From assembly GCF_025567625.1 (NCBI RefSeq), contig NZ_JAOQJC010000002.1:62001-126000 (forward strand): a stretch of 64,000 nucleotides of DNA. The letters are read 5' to 3'. Numbering within the stretch: position 1 is the first letter of the stretch; each line of letters starts with the position of its first letter. The DNA comes from Paenibacillus sp. J5C2022. GTDB lineage: Bacteria > Bacillota > Bacilli > Paenibacillales > Paenibacillaceae. Shown here in pieces: positions 1 to 9,307 of the stretch. The notes under the pieces were generated by a model, which was given only the letters and a program-made list of their open reading frames with translations, ran no database searches and was not told where the DNA came from. A program made the translations under genes and the position numbers.

Positions 1-2150
1 CGCGGATAATAGCGGTCGCTGTGGTAGAAGTGAGACTTCATGAACGGCCGGTGGGGAATGTCGCCGGCGACCGCCAGCGGCGGGCCCGACCCGACAGGCT
101 GCCCCAGCAATCCGTCCAGCTCCGGAATGGACTGATCCCGGCTGGCTACCGTCTCGGATATGCTAAGCGGATATTCGATCTCCAGGTTCAGCGATGGACC
201 GAAGAAGAAGTTGCGCAGCACATCCTGACTCCATACCGAAGTATCAGGAACATCCAAATCCAATTGCGAAGTCGGGAACCTCGTCCAGAAGTCGGCAGGA
301 GCCAGCTCTTCGCGAATATCCTCTACATCGGTTACAGGTATGAGTTCCTTGTATCCGCTGATGAGCGTCTCGCGCAGCTCGGCATGACGGATGCGAAGCT
401 GTCCTGCGCCTTGGGCGAAGTCAACAGTCAACAGCGCATAGCGCGCTCCCTTCGGCGCGAACTGCACCGTGGACAGCGATGTCCAGTCTGATGAGGGTAC
501 CCCCTTCTCGCGGAGGGCGCCTACCGCTTCCCCATCCTCATTCAGCCAGAAGATGGACAGTGCAGGTATCGCCGTTCCGTCCGATTGGACAGAGAAGCTG
601 GCCGCATACATTTTCTCAGGCTGAACGCTCATCACAGGTGTAAGCAGTGCCGCCCGATCCTCGCTGCTGCTGTCCGGAGAGGAGAGCACAATGTGCCGGC
701 TTGCTCCGATGAATTCGGTCGAAGCCTGACCTGCGCCGCTCGCTTCCAGCGACCAATAGTAGGGGGAAGCTTCGCCATTCGCGAAGTAAGGATTGTCCAG
801 CTCATTGCGGGCTTGGAAGACGACGCCATCGAACGAAGCCTCTCCCGTGCTTTCTTCCACTTGCAAGGAGATGACGGCCGACGCGGCAGCGGAAGGGGCG
901 AGCTGCTCGTGGTAGAGCTTCGACCACTCATCCGCCGTCCTCAGTCCTTCCGCCTTGGATTCCGACAGAAGAACGCCTGCGGCATCCAGCCATTGAATCC
1001 GCAGCGATGGAGCGCCGTTAATCATATGGCTGCGATATTGCGCGGACAATTGATAAGCGAGTCCGCCCGTTACGGGATGCTGTTGACTAAGGGCCAGTCG
1101 TCCTGTCTCGTCTTCCAGCACAAGCTTGACGGCTCTGCTTCCTTCGAACGCATCATCGTCCCAGCTCCAGTAGCCGTATTCCTCTCCGCTGGTGTCCCAA
1201 CCATCTGGATCAGCAGCTGTTCCGTCCTCGAAGCCCGGATTATGTGTCATATTGGCCGTCGGAGGCACTTGCTCGATGACGGTGAGACTATAGGGAAGCA
1301 TGCCGCCGCTGCTTAGCTTGAGCAGCAGCTCATGCTGCCCGGCAGGGAGCGCATTCATGAAGGAGGGGGAGAGGCTAATCAATCTTCCGCTCCGCTCATA
1401 GTCCGCTCCTTCCTGCAATAGTGCCCCGTCATATTGCACGGCTTCGATCGTAGCATTGTTCACCGGCGTGTGCCATATGCGCAGCGGCACGGACTCAGCC
1501 AGCGCTTTATTGTATGTTCCGCTGCGGGGAGCAATCGTATCGGCGGACGTATAAGGCTCAAGCCGGATATCGTCGTACCACACATCTCCCGTTCCCCTCC
1601 AGGTATGCAGCTGCACATGCGCATAAGCCGCATTGGACGGTGCGGTTACGATCAGCTCGTGCTTGCTCCAATCCGTCCCGAGACCGGTAAGAGGCAAGTG
1701 CTCCTGCCAAGGTATATTTTGTTCCGTCCGAATGAGCGTTTTGCTCGCGTCGTACCAGTACATGACCGAGAAGGCCTGGCCCGTGAACGCTTCCGCTTTG
1801 GCATAATTAATGAACCGGTATGATTGGCCGGCTGTGACGGGAATGTATTTCTGATCCATCACCGCTCTGTCGGTCGTTGCGGATAAAGTCAGCTTTATTG
1901 ATTTTGATCCTTCATGCGAAGATGTATCCTCCCACTGCCAGCTGCCCGAAGTTCCGACTTGAAGGAAGCTCCATGGATCGGGATTGTTGACACCGCTTTC
2001 AAAACTGTGATTGGCAATCAGATTAGCCGGCGAGGCTGTCGCCCGGTTTTCCCCCTTCATTGGCATGAGGGAGCATATGAGAGTTGCGGTAACGAGCAGC
2101 GAAATGCACTTCAAGTATATCGAATGGCTCCTTGCGATTGATATGGACAT
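1..2150 (-). CDS. Secreted multi-module carbohydrate-binding protein (partial, C-terminus outside window)
   Basis: An uninterrupted minus-strand frame runs from an ATG at 2150 off the left edge, giving about 716 visible residues. The start has a strong GAGGAGG ribosome binding site nine bases upstream. The first ~38 residues are a signal peptide with a positively charged start and a hydrophobic core. Residues ~43-200, ~300-440 and ~445-590 look like three jelly-roll modules of the CBM4/9 type, each opening with a phrase such as NHSFESG, NPGFEDG or NPYFANG. Residues ~220-290 resemble a CBM_X2 module, with the phrase EGADYERSG and an LPAGQHEL ending. The last visible part is probably the start of a catalytic or dockable region whose identity cannot be read. 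It is likely an exported polysaccharide-binding or degrading protein. All long plus-strand frames here are shadows of it. Confidence 0.8.
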   Translation of the reverse strand, partial: MSISIARSHSIYLKCISLLVTATLICSLMPMKGENRATASPANLIANHSFESGVNNPDPWSFLQVGTSGSWQWEDTSSHEGSKSIKLTLSATTDRAVMDQKYIPVTAGQSYRFINYAKAEAFTGQAFSVMYWYDASKTLIRTEQNIPWQEHLPLTGLGTDWSKHELIVTAPSNAAYAHVQLHTWRGTGDVWYDDIRLEPYTSADTIAPRSGTYNKALAESVPLRIWHTPVNNATIEAVQYDGALLQEGADYERSGRLISLSPSFMNALPAGQHELLLKLSSGGMLPYSLTVIEQVPPTANMTHNPGFEDGTAADPDGWDTSGEEYGYWSWDDDAFEGSRAVKLVLEDETGRLALSQQHPVTGGLAYQLSAQYRSHMINGAPSLRIQWLDAAGVLLSESKAEGLRTADEWSKLYHEQLAPSAAASAVISLQVEESTGEASFDGVVFQARNELDNPYFANGEASPYYWSLEASGAGQASTEFIGASRHIVLSSPDSSSEDRAALLTPVMSVQPEKMYAASFSVQSDGTAIPALSIFWLNEDGEAVGALREKGVPSSDWTSLSTVQFAPKGARYALLTVDFAQGAGQLRIRHAELRETLISGYKELIPVTDVEDIREELAPADFWTRFPTSQLDLDVPDTSVWSQDVLRNFFFGPSLNLEIEYPLSISETVASRDQSIPELDGLLGQPVGSGPPLAVAGDIPHRPFMKSHFYHSDRYYP

Positions 2151-2312
2151 GCGTTCAATCTCCTCCTCATCGATTAATGTCAATGGTCGGTTGATCAGCT
2201 CCTTTCGTGACATTATGATAAGAGTAATACAGCCTGAAGCCGATGTATTTGACACTTTCGCCGATCATTGTACACTTTTTGCATACCGGGACCAGCGATG
2301 GGAGTTGATGAG

Positions 2313-3212
2313 ATGGAATTCCAAAGCTACAAGCTGCGCGAGGAATTGGCCATAACCAAGCTCTATTCTTTTCATTATTTCGAATTGGAAGCTTCTTTTA
2401 TTGCCTCGCAGGAGCGTCATGATTTCTGGGAGATGGTATACGTCGACAAAGGAGAAATTGAAATTGTTACGGATTGCGGCCGACGTCACTTGAAGCAAGG
2501 GGACATGATCTTCTATCCGCCCAATGTCGTTCATGAAGGAAGAGCATGCAACGGTTCCGCGCCGGTGCTGTTGATCCTATCATTCGAGTGCCATGCAGCT
2601 TGCATGTCTCACTTCAATAACGTGACGCTGCAGTTGGACGACAGGGAGAGAGAGATGCTGTCCGAACTGCTGGAAGAAGGGCTTGCTTGCTTCGATCCCG
2701 CCGTCGATTCCCGCGATACCGTCAACCTTGCGAGCCGCACGCCGAGCCCTTTCGGCTCTGAGCAGCTAGTGAAAATTACGCTGGAGGCGCTTCTGATTCG
2801 CCTCATTCGCAATGGGAGGCAGGAAAGGAAGGGGAGGACGGCTGCCACTCTGGCCGCCAAGCAGAATCGGGACAAGGATATCGTGGAGAGCATACTGGCT
2901 TATATGGAGCGGCATATCGCATCGGACTTGTCGCATGCATTGCTATGCAGGGAATTTGCGATAGGGAGATCGCAGTTGACCGCGATCTTCTACGAGCGGA
3001 CGGGCTTCGGCGTCATGGAGTACTTTAGCCGGATGAAAGTGAAGACGGCGCAGACGCTAATCCGGGAAGAGAAGTACAATTTCACGGAGATTGCGGGGAG
3101 GCTTGGCTACAGCAGCGTGCATTACTTCTCTCGCAGCTTCAAGCGGAAGACGGGAATGACGCCGACGGAATACGCGCGTTCGGTGAAGGCGAGATTGCGC
3201 CAGCAGAGGTGA
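2313..3212 (+). CDS. AraC-family transcriptional regulator (cupin sensor domain), copy 1
   Basis: The protein has 299 residues. The N-terminal half is an AraC-type cupin sensor domain, with the phrase HDFWEMVYVDKGEI and the PNVVHEG strand. The C-terminal ~100 residues hold two helix-turn-helix motifs, ending in the AraC signature around YSSVHYFSRSFKRKTG. I chose the ATG at 2313 because GGGAG lies at a proper distance; ATG 2298 and a TTG at 2268 are also in frame but have no good ribosome binding site. It is divergent from the CBM protein to the left and convergent with the oxidoreductase to the right. It is clearly paralogous to the regulator at 4482-5411 on the other side of that oxidoreductase. 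It probably senses a sugar and activates adjacent genes; the ligand is unknown. Confidence 0.9.
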   Translation: MEFQSYKLREELAITKLYSFHYFELEASFIASQERHDFWEMVYVDKGEIEIVTDCGRRHLKQGDMIFYPPNVVHEGRACNGSAPVLLILSFECHAACMSHFNNVTLQLDDREREMLSELLEEGLACFDPAVDSRDTVNLASRTPSPFGSEQLVKITLEALLIRLIRNGRQERKGRTAATLAAKQNRDKDIVESILAYMERHIASDLSHALLCREFAIGRSQLTAIFYERTGFGVMEYFSRMKVKTAQTLIREEKYNFTEIAGRLGYSSVHYFSRSFKRKTGMTPTEYARSVKARLRQQR

Positions 3213-3262
3213 CAAAGGGGGCCGTTCCCATTGCAATTGCCGGGAAACAGCCCCATCTGTAT

Positions 3263-4339
3263 TTATCGGGTGGCCGCAGCGGCCTCAGAGGCCGTCCAGT
3301 CCTCGTCCAGTCCCAGCCCGCGCAGATCCGCTACCGAATTGCTGCGCTCCGCCTCGTAGAGCCGCCATATGACCCGGAGCCCCTGCAGGCTGCGGGGACC
3401 GTCGGTGGCAGGTTGCTTGCCGGTCCGTATACAGTCCAGAAAATGCTGGATTTCGAAGTGGGTGAACTTGCCGTTCTCATCCTCCTCCATCAATACCTGC
3501 TTGACGGATGCCGTATCCAGATTCGCCTTCTCCTTCTTCATTCCGGTATGGGCAACGAGCTGGCGGTCGGCCAGATTGATCTCCAGCATGCCTTCCGTAC
3601 AATGCGCATGAATGCTCCAGCCAAGGCGAGTGCCACGTGCCCCCCATGTGCCGAAGTGATAGCCCAGCGCGCCGTTTTCGAACTGAATCGTCACATTGCT
3701 GGTGCCTTCCTTCTCCATCCATGGCGTTCCCTTGTTCGTGCCGATATGCGTTCCCTTGACGGGACGGCCGAGCATCCACAGCATAATGTCTACATAATGG
3801 CAGCCGTGGCTGAAGAATTGTCCGCCGCCCAGCGTTGCAGCGGAATGGGCCCAGTGGCCTTCATGGTACTTCGTGAACTGCTCCGTCCAGATAGACAGTT
3901 GGAAGCACTCTCCGTACGCCTTCGTATCCAGCAGCTCCTTCAGCTTGATGACCAGTGGCCAGTGACGCACCGGATAAGCGGTCATTAACACCCGCTTCTC
4001 CCGTTCCGCGGTCTCGATCAGCGTCAGACATTCCTCTTCCGTATTGCACATCGGCTTCTCCATGAGCACATGCTTGCCTGCTTGAAGGCAAGCCATGCCC
4101 ACCTCGAAATGCAGATGATGCGGCAGCACGACCAATACCGCGTCCACATCGTCAAGCAGCTCCCTGTAGTCCGTTACGGCTTTATCCGCTCCGATCGCTT
4201 CGCGCGCTGCTTCCGCGAGTTCCGGTAGGATATCGCACACTGCAGTCACCTTCATCGAGTCAGACAGCTCCGCATAGCTTTTTGTGTGCGTGGATGCCAT
4301 GCCTCCGCAGCCGATGACGCCTAATCTGATTTTATCCAT
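3263..4339 (-). CDS. Gfo/Idh/MocA-family NAD(P)-dependent oxidoreductase
   Basis: The protein has 358 residues. It starts with a Rossmann fold carrying the dinucleotide motif GVIGCGGMA. The family's EKPMCNT motif, with its conserved Lys, lies near residue 95. The C-terminal half is the alpha/beta domain that carries the substrate pocket, including the phrase GGGQFFSHGCHYVDIMLWM. Members oxidise or reduce hydroxyl groups of sugars, inositols or sugar acids with NAD(P). The gene sits alone on the minus strand between two paralogous AraC regulators. It is divergent from the right-hand regulator with about 140 bp between starts, and that regulator is its most likely controller. The substrate cannot be predicted from sequence alone. 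Confidence 0.9.
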   Translation of the reverse strand: MDKIRLGVIGCGGMASTHTKSYAELSDSMKVTAVCDILPELAEAAREAIGADKAVTDYRELLDDVDAVLVVLPHHLHFEVGMACLQAGKHVLMEKPMCNTEEECLTLIETAEREKRVLMTAYPVRHWPLVIKLKELLDTKAYGECFQLSIWTEQFTKYHEGHWAHSAATLGGGQFFSHGCHYVDIMLWMLGRPVKGTHIGTNKGTPWMEKEGTSNVTIQFENGALGYHFGTWGARGTRLGWSIHAHCTEGMLEINLADRQLVAHTGMKKEKANLDTASVKQVLMEEDENGKFTHFEIQHFLDCIRTGKQPATDGPRSLQGLRVIWRLYEAERSNSVADLRGLGLDEDWTASEAAAATR

Positions 4340-4481
4340 ACAATCGGCAATCCCCTTCCGGTTAGAAGTTTCTTTCTTCCAAGCTCATCATTATAATAGA
4401 ACTATCTGCAGCGAAGAGGCTTTATCAGAAAAGCCATAAGTTTTGCACAATTGAGCATCGGAACAGGGAGGGGGGACGAGG

Positions 4482-5411
4482 ATGGCCTATGAACATCGTT
4501 TGCAGCTGCAAGAACAGATTCGGCTTGGCCGGCTTGTTACGTTTCATTATTTCGAGCTGGATCGTACGTTTACGTCCAAGGAAGAGAAACACGACTTCTG
4601 GGAGCTTGTCTATGTGGACAAGGGGAAGGTGGCGATCTCGACAGACAGCGGCAAGCGGCTGCTGGAGCAAGGGGATATCATCTTCTACAAGCCGAATGAG
4701 ATGCATAGCGGCGGCGCGAGAGAGGAGACGGCGCCCAACCTGATCATTTTATCCTTTGAGTGCGAATCGCCGGCCATGCGCTTCTTCGAAGACCGCAGCT
4801 TTCGTTTGAACGACGGGGAAAGGGCGCTGCTGGCGCATATTGTGGAGGAAGGGATGGCAGCGTTCGAGCCTTCCATCGCCCTTCGTCTTTCGAAGAAGGT
4901 GTTGGGCCGCAAGGCGGATTCTCCCTTCGGATGCGAGCAGTTGATCAAAAACTACTTGGAAGTTTTGCTTATCGGTCTTATTCGCCGGGCTGCTACGCTC
5001 GATACGGAATGGAAGCCGTCGCTAATCGGCAAGGAGAACAGGGATCGCCATCTTGTAGCGGAAGCGATTGCCTATATGGAAGAGCATGTGCAGCATAATT
5101 TGACGCTGGAGGAGATCAGTGCCGCGTGCTCCGTCAGCAAGAGCTTGCTCAAGACGCGCTTCAAGGAAGCGAAGGGCATGGGTGTGATGGAGTATTTCAC
5201 ACGAATTAAAATCGATAGAGCCAAAGTGCTCATTCGCGAGGAAAGCTTGAACTATACGCAAATGGCGGAATGGCTCGGCTACAGCAGCATTCATTACTTC
5301 TCCCGCCAGTTCAAGCTGATAACCGGGATGACACTGACGGAATATTCGCGTACCGTGCATGCGAGAGTAGCGGGCAATGGGGGCATGAATAAAGGGCGAC
5401 AGCGCATATGA
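4482..5411 (+). CDS. AraC-family transcriptional regulator (cupin sensor domain), copy 2
   Basis: The protein has 309 residues and the same architecture as the regulator at 2313-3212. The two share FHYFELDRTF/FHYFELEASF, HDFWE.VYVDKG and LSFEC in the sensor half, and a near-identical second helix-turn-helix (YSSIHYFSRQFK). This points to duplication around the oxidoreductase that separates them. The ATG at 4482 follows a GGAGGGGGGACGAGG ribosome binding site. It is transcribed away from the oxidoreductase, and the shared ~140 bp upstream region probably carries its binding site. The stop codon lies inside the terminator hairpin at 5391-5431. The effector is unknown. Confidence 0.9.
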   Translation: MAYEHRLQLQEQIRLGRLVTFHYFELDRTFTSKEEKHDFWELVYVDKGKVAISTDSGKRLLEQGDIIFYKPNEMHSGGAREETAPNLIILSFECESPAMRFFEDRSFRLNDGERALLAHIVEEGMAAFEPSIALRLSKKVLGRKADSPFGCEQLIKNYLEVLLIGLIRRAATLDTEWKPSLIGKENRDRHLVAEAIAYMEEHVQHNLTLEEISAACSVSKSLLKTRFKEAKGMGVMEYFTRIKIDRAKVLIREESLNYTQMAEWLGYSSIHYFSRQFKLITGMTLTEYSRTVHARVAGNGGMNKGRQRI

Positions 5412-5431
5412 AAGCGCCGTCGCCCTTTGCT
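5391..5431. terminator. Bidirectional hairpin between araC copy 2 and nagZ
   Basis: AAAGGGCGACAGCGC pairs with GCGCCGTCGCCCTTT across an eight-base loop. The stem begins and ends in A/T runs that can serve both directions. It overlaps the last codons of the AraC gene and lies 20 bp beyond the end of the convergent nagZ gene, so it probably ends both transcripts. Confidence 0.75.
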
Positions 5432-5450
5432 TCTGCCGATCAAGGAGTCA

Positions 5451-6785
5451 TTATTGCCCAGCGTTCACGGCTTCCTCGATGACTTCGTTAATCGCATCCA
5501 GATGAATACTCTCGATAGAGCCGTCGTTTAATTCGTACTTTTGCTTCAGACGCATAATGCGATCGACGCTCTGATCCAGTCTCTGCTCAGACAGTTGCCC
5601 ATCCTCTATACTTTGTTTAATCGCGTTCCAGGCTGCCAACTGATCCTTGTTGTTATGCCCGACGAGAATAAGGTCGGTACCGGCTTGCAGCGACTTCACA
5701 GCCGCTTCGGCAACACCGTAACCGTCCGTAATGCCTCCCATCGTCATATCGTCGGTCACGACGACCCCGTCGTACTGGAGCTGCTCGCGAAGCAGACCGG
5801 TGACGATTTCCTTGGACAGGGAGGAAGGATAATCCTTGTCCAACTGCGGCAGCAGCAGATGAGCGACCATAATGACGTCCGCATCCTGCCGGATTGCTTC
5901 ACGGAACGGTACGAGCTCCAACTGCTCCAGCTGCTCCAGCGATTTGCCCACGACTGGCAAGTCGATATGCGAATCGACGGATGTGTCGCCATGTCCAGGG
6001 AAATGCTTGACGACCGGTATCACGCCTTCCGAACGAATCCCTTCCATGGCAAGCATGCCGTGCTCCGTGACGCTGGCGGCATCCGTGCCGTAGGCTCTGT
6101 CGCCGATAACGGGGTTTTTGGGATTGCTGTTAATGTCCAGCACCGGTGCAAAGTTCATATTGAAGCCAAGCGACTTCACGGCGATGCCCAGCGCTTGTCC
6201 GGTCAAGCGGGTGTAGCGCTCATCGTCCTTGCTGCCTACGGACATGGCCTTCGGAAGCGGGCGATATTCATCCGGCAGCCTGCTTACCCGCCCTCCTTCC
6301 TGATCGACGCTCAGCAGAAGTGGAATCCCATCCTCTGCGGCGTTCAACTCCTTCAGCCCGTTGAGCAGCGCAAGCGTCTGCTCTGCGTTATCGATATTGT
6401 CTCCGTATAAGATGAACCCGCCGACTTTATGCATTTGAATCATCTCTTTGGCGAATGCGTCGGGCTCGGTTCCGTTGAGCCCGATTATCATAAGCTGCCC
6501 GATCTTCTCTTCCAGCGTCATGTTGCGGATCTGAGCCGTAATGGGATCTTCCGGGGGAGGCTCGGCGTCGTCGCTCCCGTCGTTTATCGCATCATCGTCG
6601 TTAGGCAGAGTGTTATCGCTCCCTGCATGGTCCCTTTCCGCTTCTGACTGCTCATTAGCTGACCCGTTGTATCCCGCCTTATTTTGCATGGCGCCGGAGC
6701 AGCCTGTTACGATGACCAAGGCTATCAGTATGATCATCGCTAATGTTCGCTTCACTTGCCGCGTTACGTATCGCTTTTCTGTCAT
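5451..6785 (-). CDS. nagZ: Beta-N-acetylhexosaminidase, GH3 family lipoprotein (NagZ-like)
   Basis: The protein has 444 residues from the ATG at 6785; an upstream ATG at 6815 is in frame but poorly placed for a ribosome binding site. The N-terminus is a lipoprotein signal ending in VTGC (Cys29), followed by a ~60-residue acidic, low-complexity linker. The rest is a single GH3 N-terminal barrel. It carries the NagZ hallmark KHFPGHGDTSVDSHIDLP, whose His serves as the acid/base in this family, and the nucleophile Asp in VVTDDMTMGG. GH3 NagZ enzymes remove N-acetylglucosamine from peptidoglycan fragments; in Gram-positives the lipoprotein works outside the membrane in wall recycling. The length suits a single-domain NagZ without the C-terminal domain of the Bacillus subtilis enzyme. 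Confidence 0.92.
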   Translation of the reverse strand: MTEKRYVTRQVKRTLAMIILIALVIVTGCSGAMQNKAGYNGSANEQSEAERDHAGSDNTLPNDDDAINDGSDDAEPPPEDPITAQIRNMTLEEKIGQLMIIGLNGTEPDAFAKEMIQMHKVGGFILYGDNIDNAEQTLALLNGLKELNAAEDGIPLLLSVDQEGGRVSRLPDEYRPLPKAMSVGSKDDERYTRLTGQALGIAVKSLGFNMNFAPVLDINSNPKNPVIGDRAYGTDAASVTEHGMLAMEGIRSEGVIPVVKHFPGHGDTSVDSHIDLPVVGKSLEQLEQLELVPFREAIRQDADVIMVAHLLLPQLDKDYPSSLSKEIVTGLLREQLQYDGVVVTDDMTMGGITDGYGVAEAAVKSLQAGTDLILVGHNNKDQLAAWNAIKQSIEDGQLSEQRLDQSVDRIMRLKQKYELNDGSIESIHLDAINEVIEEAVNAGQ

Positions 6786-6984
6786 AATACCCCCATCCGG
6801 CATTTGATTGGCCATGCCAATCGTTAATCGATTTCACCTTTATTGTAGAGCGCAGTGGGCTAAAGGTCAAACTGCACTGCTCTCAAACGCATACAAGGAT
6901 GGGCATATGGCGGCGCCGCAAGAGGCCGCATGCCGTCCTTCAGCAGCAGCCTCATATTCGCTATCATCGCAGGTGATGTTTCGG

Positions 6985-7797
6985 TTATTTTCGTTTATTG
7001 ATTTGATAAGCCTTCAGCTGTATGCGAAGATAGTCTTCTTCGATGCTGGTGTCGTACCAGCGCTCCCGATATTCATAACCGATCATCTTGCTGTCGGCGC
7101 ACAGGCTGTTCAAAGCGTCTGTCAGCTGAATTTCTTCCCCGTGCCCCGGTTTCGTATTTCTGAGCAGCGGATACACTTCCGGCATGAGAATGTAACGGCC
7201 CATAACGGCAAGATCGGAAGGCGGATTATGCTTGGGCTTTTCTACAATCGCATGAATGCCGTGCAGACGGTCGTCAATCGGAGATGCGCTTACTACGCCG
7301 TAGTTTTGCAGCAGCTCCGGCTTGACCCGCTGCAATCCGACGACATTGGCAGTATGCTGCTCATACGCTTTAATCAAGGGAGTCAGCATGGAAGTTGCCT
7401 CCAGACTCACCTGATCCGGCAGCAGCACGGCACAGGGCTCGCCCGAAGCGAATGATTCGGCAAGCTGTACGGCATGTCCCAGCCCCAGCGCTTCATGTTG
7501 ACGAATATAATGAATTTCTGCCGCCGGCGGTTTGATTGAAGGGATAAGATGCTCCTTCTTGCGGCTGGTCAAGAACCATTCCAGCTCGATCGAACGATCG
7601 AAGTAGTTCATAATACCGCTTTTATTCCGCGACAGGATAATCAATATTTCCTCTATGCCGGCCTGAATCGCTTCCTCCACAATGTATGCGATGGTAGGCC
7701 TGCCTGCGATCGGGAACATTTCCTTCGGAACAGCCTTCGTAACGGGCAGATTGCGTATGCCGTAACCGGCGGCGGGAATAATGGCTTTGCGAATCAA
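6985..7797 (-). CDS. galU: UTP-glucose-1-phosphate uridylyltransferase
   Basis: The protein has 270 residues if started at the TTG at 7797, which has AGAGAGG eight bases upstream; an in-frame GTG at 7806 is too close to that site. The N-terminus IRKAIIPAAGYG is the nucleotide-binding loop of the family, followed by the T-K-x-x-PKEMFPI motif. A central VVEKP-type motif appears as AIVEKP. It makes UDP-glucose from UTP and glucose-1-phosphate in the cytoplasm. It is divergent from ugd, which uses UDP-glucose, so the two likely serve one polysaccharide pathway. The family is usually ~290 residues, so this copy is slightly short. Confidence 0.92.
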   Translation of the reverse strand: MIRKAIIPAAGYGIRNLPVTKAVPKEMFPIAGRPTIAYIVEEAIQAGIEEILIILSRNKSGIMNYFDRSIELEWFLTSRKKEHLIPSIKPPAAEIHYIRQHEALGLGHAVQLAESFASGEPCAVLLPDQVSLEATSMLTPLIKAYEQHTANVVGLQRVKPELLQNYGVVSASPIDDRLHGIHAIVEKPKHNPPSDLAVMGRYILMPEVYPLLRNTKPGHGEEIQLTDALNSLCADSKMIGYEYRERWYDTSIEEDYLRIQLKAYQINKRK

Positions 7798-8023
7798 TCG
7801 ACACACCTCTCTTCTGACGCGCTATTGCTTCAGTATACTTCAGAATGTTCCATATGAAGCATGTCCGTATCGAAATCGGGCATTCATACAGCCTCATTCG
7901 CATGCATGGGCACAGGTCCTATCATTAAAGTTTTGTAAAAGCGCTGAGCAAACGCCGTTTCCCTTTCCTGCTTATCCGCACATGATAGTGTACAACTTGG
8001 ATGCAACAGAGGAGATGCTGCTC

Positions 8024-9307
8024 ATGAATATATGTGTTGCAGGTGCGGGTTATGTAGGCTTGACGACTGCCGCCGTGCTGGCGGAGCTGGGTCATTCTGT
8101 CTGCTGCGCCGATCCTGACAAGCATAAAATCAAAGGCTTGAACGGTGGCGTTATGCCGATTCTAGAGCCCGGTCTGCCTGAGATGGTTCAGCGCAACAGA
8201 ATGTGCGGGCAGATGAGATTCCTTCACGATGTCCCCGCTGCAATAGCGGGTAACGACATCCTTATCATCGCTGTAGGCACACCCCCGTCTGAAGACGGTC
8301 GTGCTGATATGACATACGTGAAGAGCGTGCTGGACATGGCAGCTGGAGTCATGAACGGACATTTGACAATCGTTATGAAGAGTACGGTACCGCCGGGAAC
8401 CGGCGATTGGGCGGAGGCTTATTTGCTCGAAAAAGGAATTGCGGCTCATCAATTCGACGTCGTCTCCAATCCGGAGTTTCTAAGGGAAGGGACGGCACTC
8501 TACGACTCCCTTCATCCGGAGCGAATTGTCATCGGAGCCGCGCATGAAGGAGCCGCGGAGAAGGTATGCGGCATGTACGAGAGGCTTGAAGGGGAGGTGG
8601 TACGCACGGGACGAAGGGAAGCCGAATTGATCAAGTACGGCTCCAACTCGTTCCTGGCGACGAAGCTGTCTTTCATCAATGAGCTCTCCAGAGTATGCGA
8701 AGCATACGGTGCCGATATTATGCAAGTGGCAATCGGCATCGGGCTGGACAGCCGGATCGGCCACAAATTTCTCGGCCCCGGCATCGGATACGGCGGATCG
8801 TGTCTGCCGAAGGATGTCAGCGCACTCATCGGCTCAGCGGCGGCCAAGGGAGTGGAGATGCCGTTGCTGGGGGCGGCTGCGGGCGTGAATGCATCGCAGC
8901 CCGATATCTATGTGAGCAAGCTGGAAGCGGAGCTGGGCGGACTGAAGGATGGAACGCGCATTGCGGTGTGGGGGGCCGCATTCAAGGAAGACACTGACGA
9001 TATCCGCTCGTCCCAGGCTATTGTGCTGATGGAGAGGCTGCAAGAGAGAGGCTGCGCCATTACCGCATACGATCCCATCGTCGCTCCTGTCCTGCCGGGT
9101 GTAGCTTGGGCCGGGTCGGCCCTTGACGCCGTCCAGGGAGCAGAAGCTCTCGTCCTGGCGACGGGATGGTCGCAATTCAAGTTCATCGACTGGAAGGAAG
9201 TGAAGGCGCGCATGAGCGGCGCTATGGTTTTGGACGGTCGCAACATTCTTAACCGCAAGCTGATTGAAGAAGCGGGATTGCGGTATTTGGGGGTAGGCCG
9301 GCCATGA
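8024..9307 (+). CDS. ugd: UDP-glucose 6-dehydrogenase
   Basis: The protein has 427 residues from the ATG at 8024, which follows AGAGGAGA by eight bases. The N-terminal Rossmann motif is GAGYVGLTTAAVLAELGH. The catalytic cysteine loop is GPGIGYGGSCLPKD, and the central helix region has the usual K-x-x-x-N-x-F-L phrase (IKYGSNSFLATK). The C-terminal UDP-binding domain includes WGAAFKEDTDDIRSS. It oxidises UDP-glucose to UDP-glucuronate with two NAD. It overlaps the downstream epimerase by four bases (ATGA), so the two are translationally coupled. Its role is supply of UDP-uronic acids for teichuronic acid or exopolysaccharide. Confidence 0.95.
   Translation: MNICVAGAGYVGLTTAAVLAELGHSVCCADPDKHKIKGLNGGVMPILEPGLPEMVQRNRMCGQMRFLHDVPAAIAGNDILIIAVGTPPSEDGRADMTYVKSVLDMAAGVMNGHLTIVMKSTVPPGTGDWAEAYLLEKGIAAHQFDVVSNPEFLREGTALYDSLHPERIVIGAAHEGAAEKVCGMYERLEGEVVRTGRREAELIKYGSNSFLATKLSFINELSRVCEAYGADIMQVAIGIGLDSRIGHKFLGPGIGYGGSCLPKDVSALIGSAAAKGVEMPLLGAAAGVNASQPDIYVSKLEAELGGLKDGTRIAVWGAAFKEDTDDIRSSQAIVLMERLQERGCAITAYDPIVAPVLPGVAWAGSALDAVQGAEALVLATGWSQFKFIDWKEVKARMSGAMVLDGRNILNRKLIEEAGLRYLGVGRP

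Noticed and set aside
21..1823. Plus-strand frames of 129-243 residues at the left edge
   Set aside because: They are antisense to the multi-CBM protein, whose minus-strand frame is uninterrupted and has clear domains.
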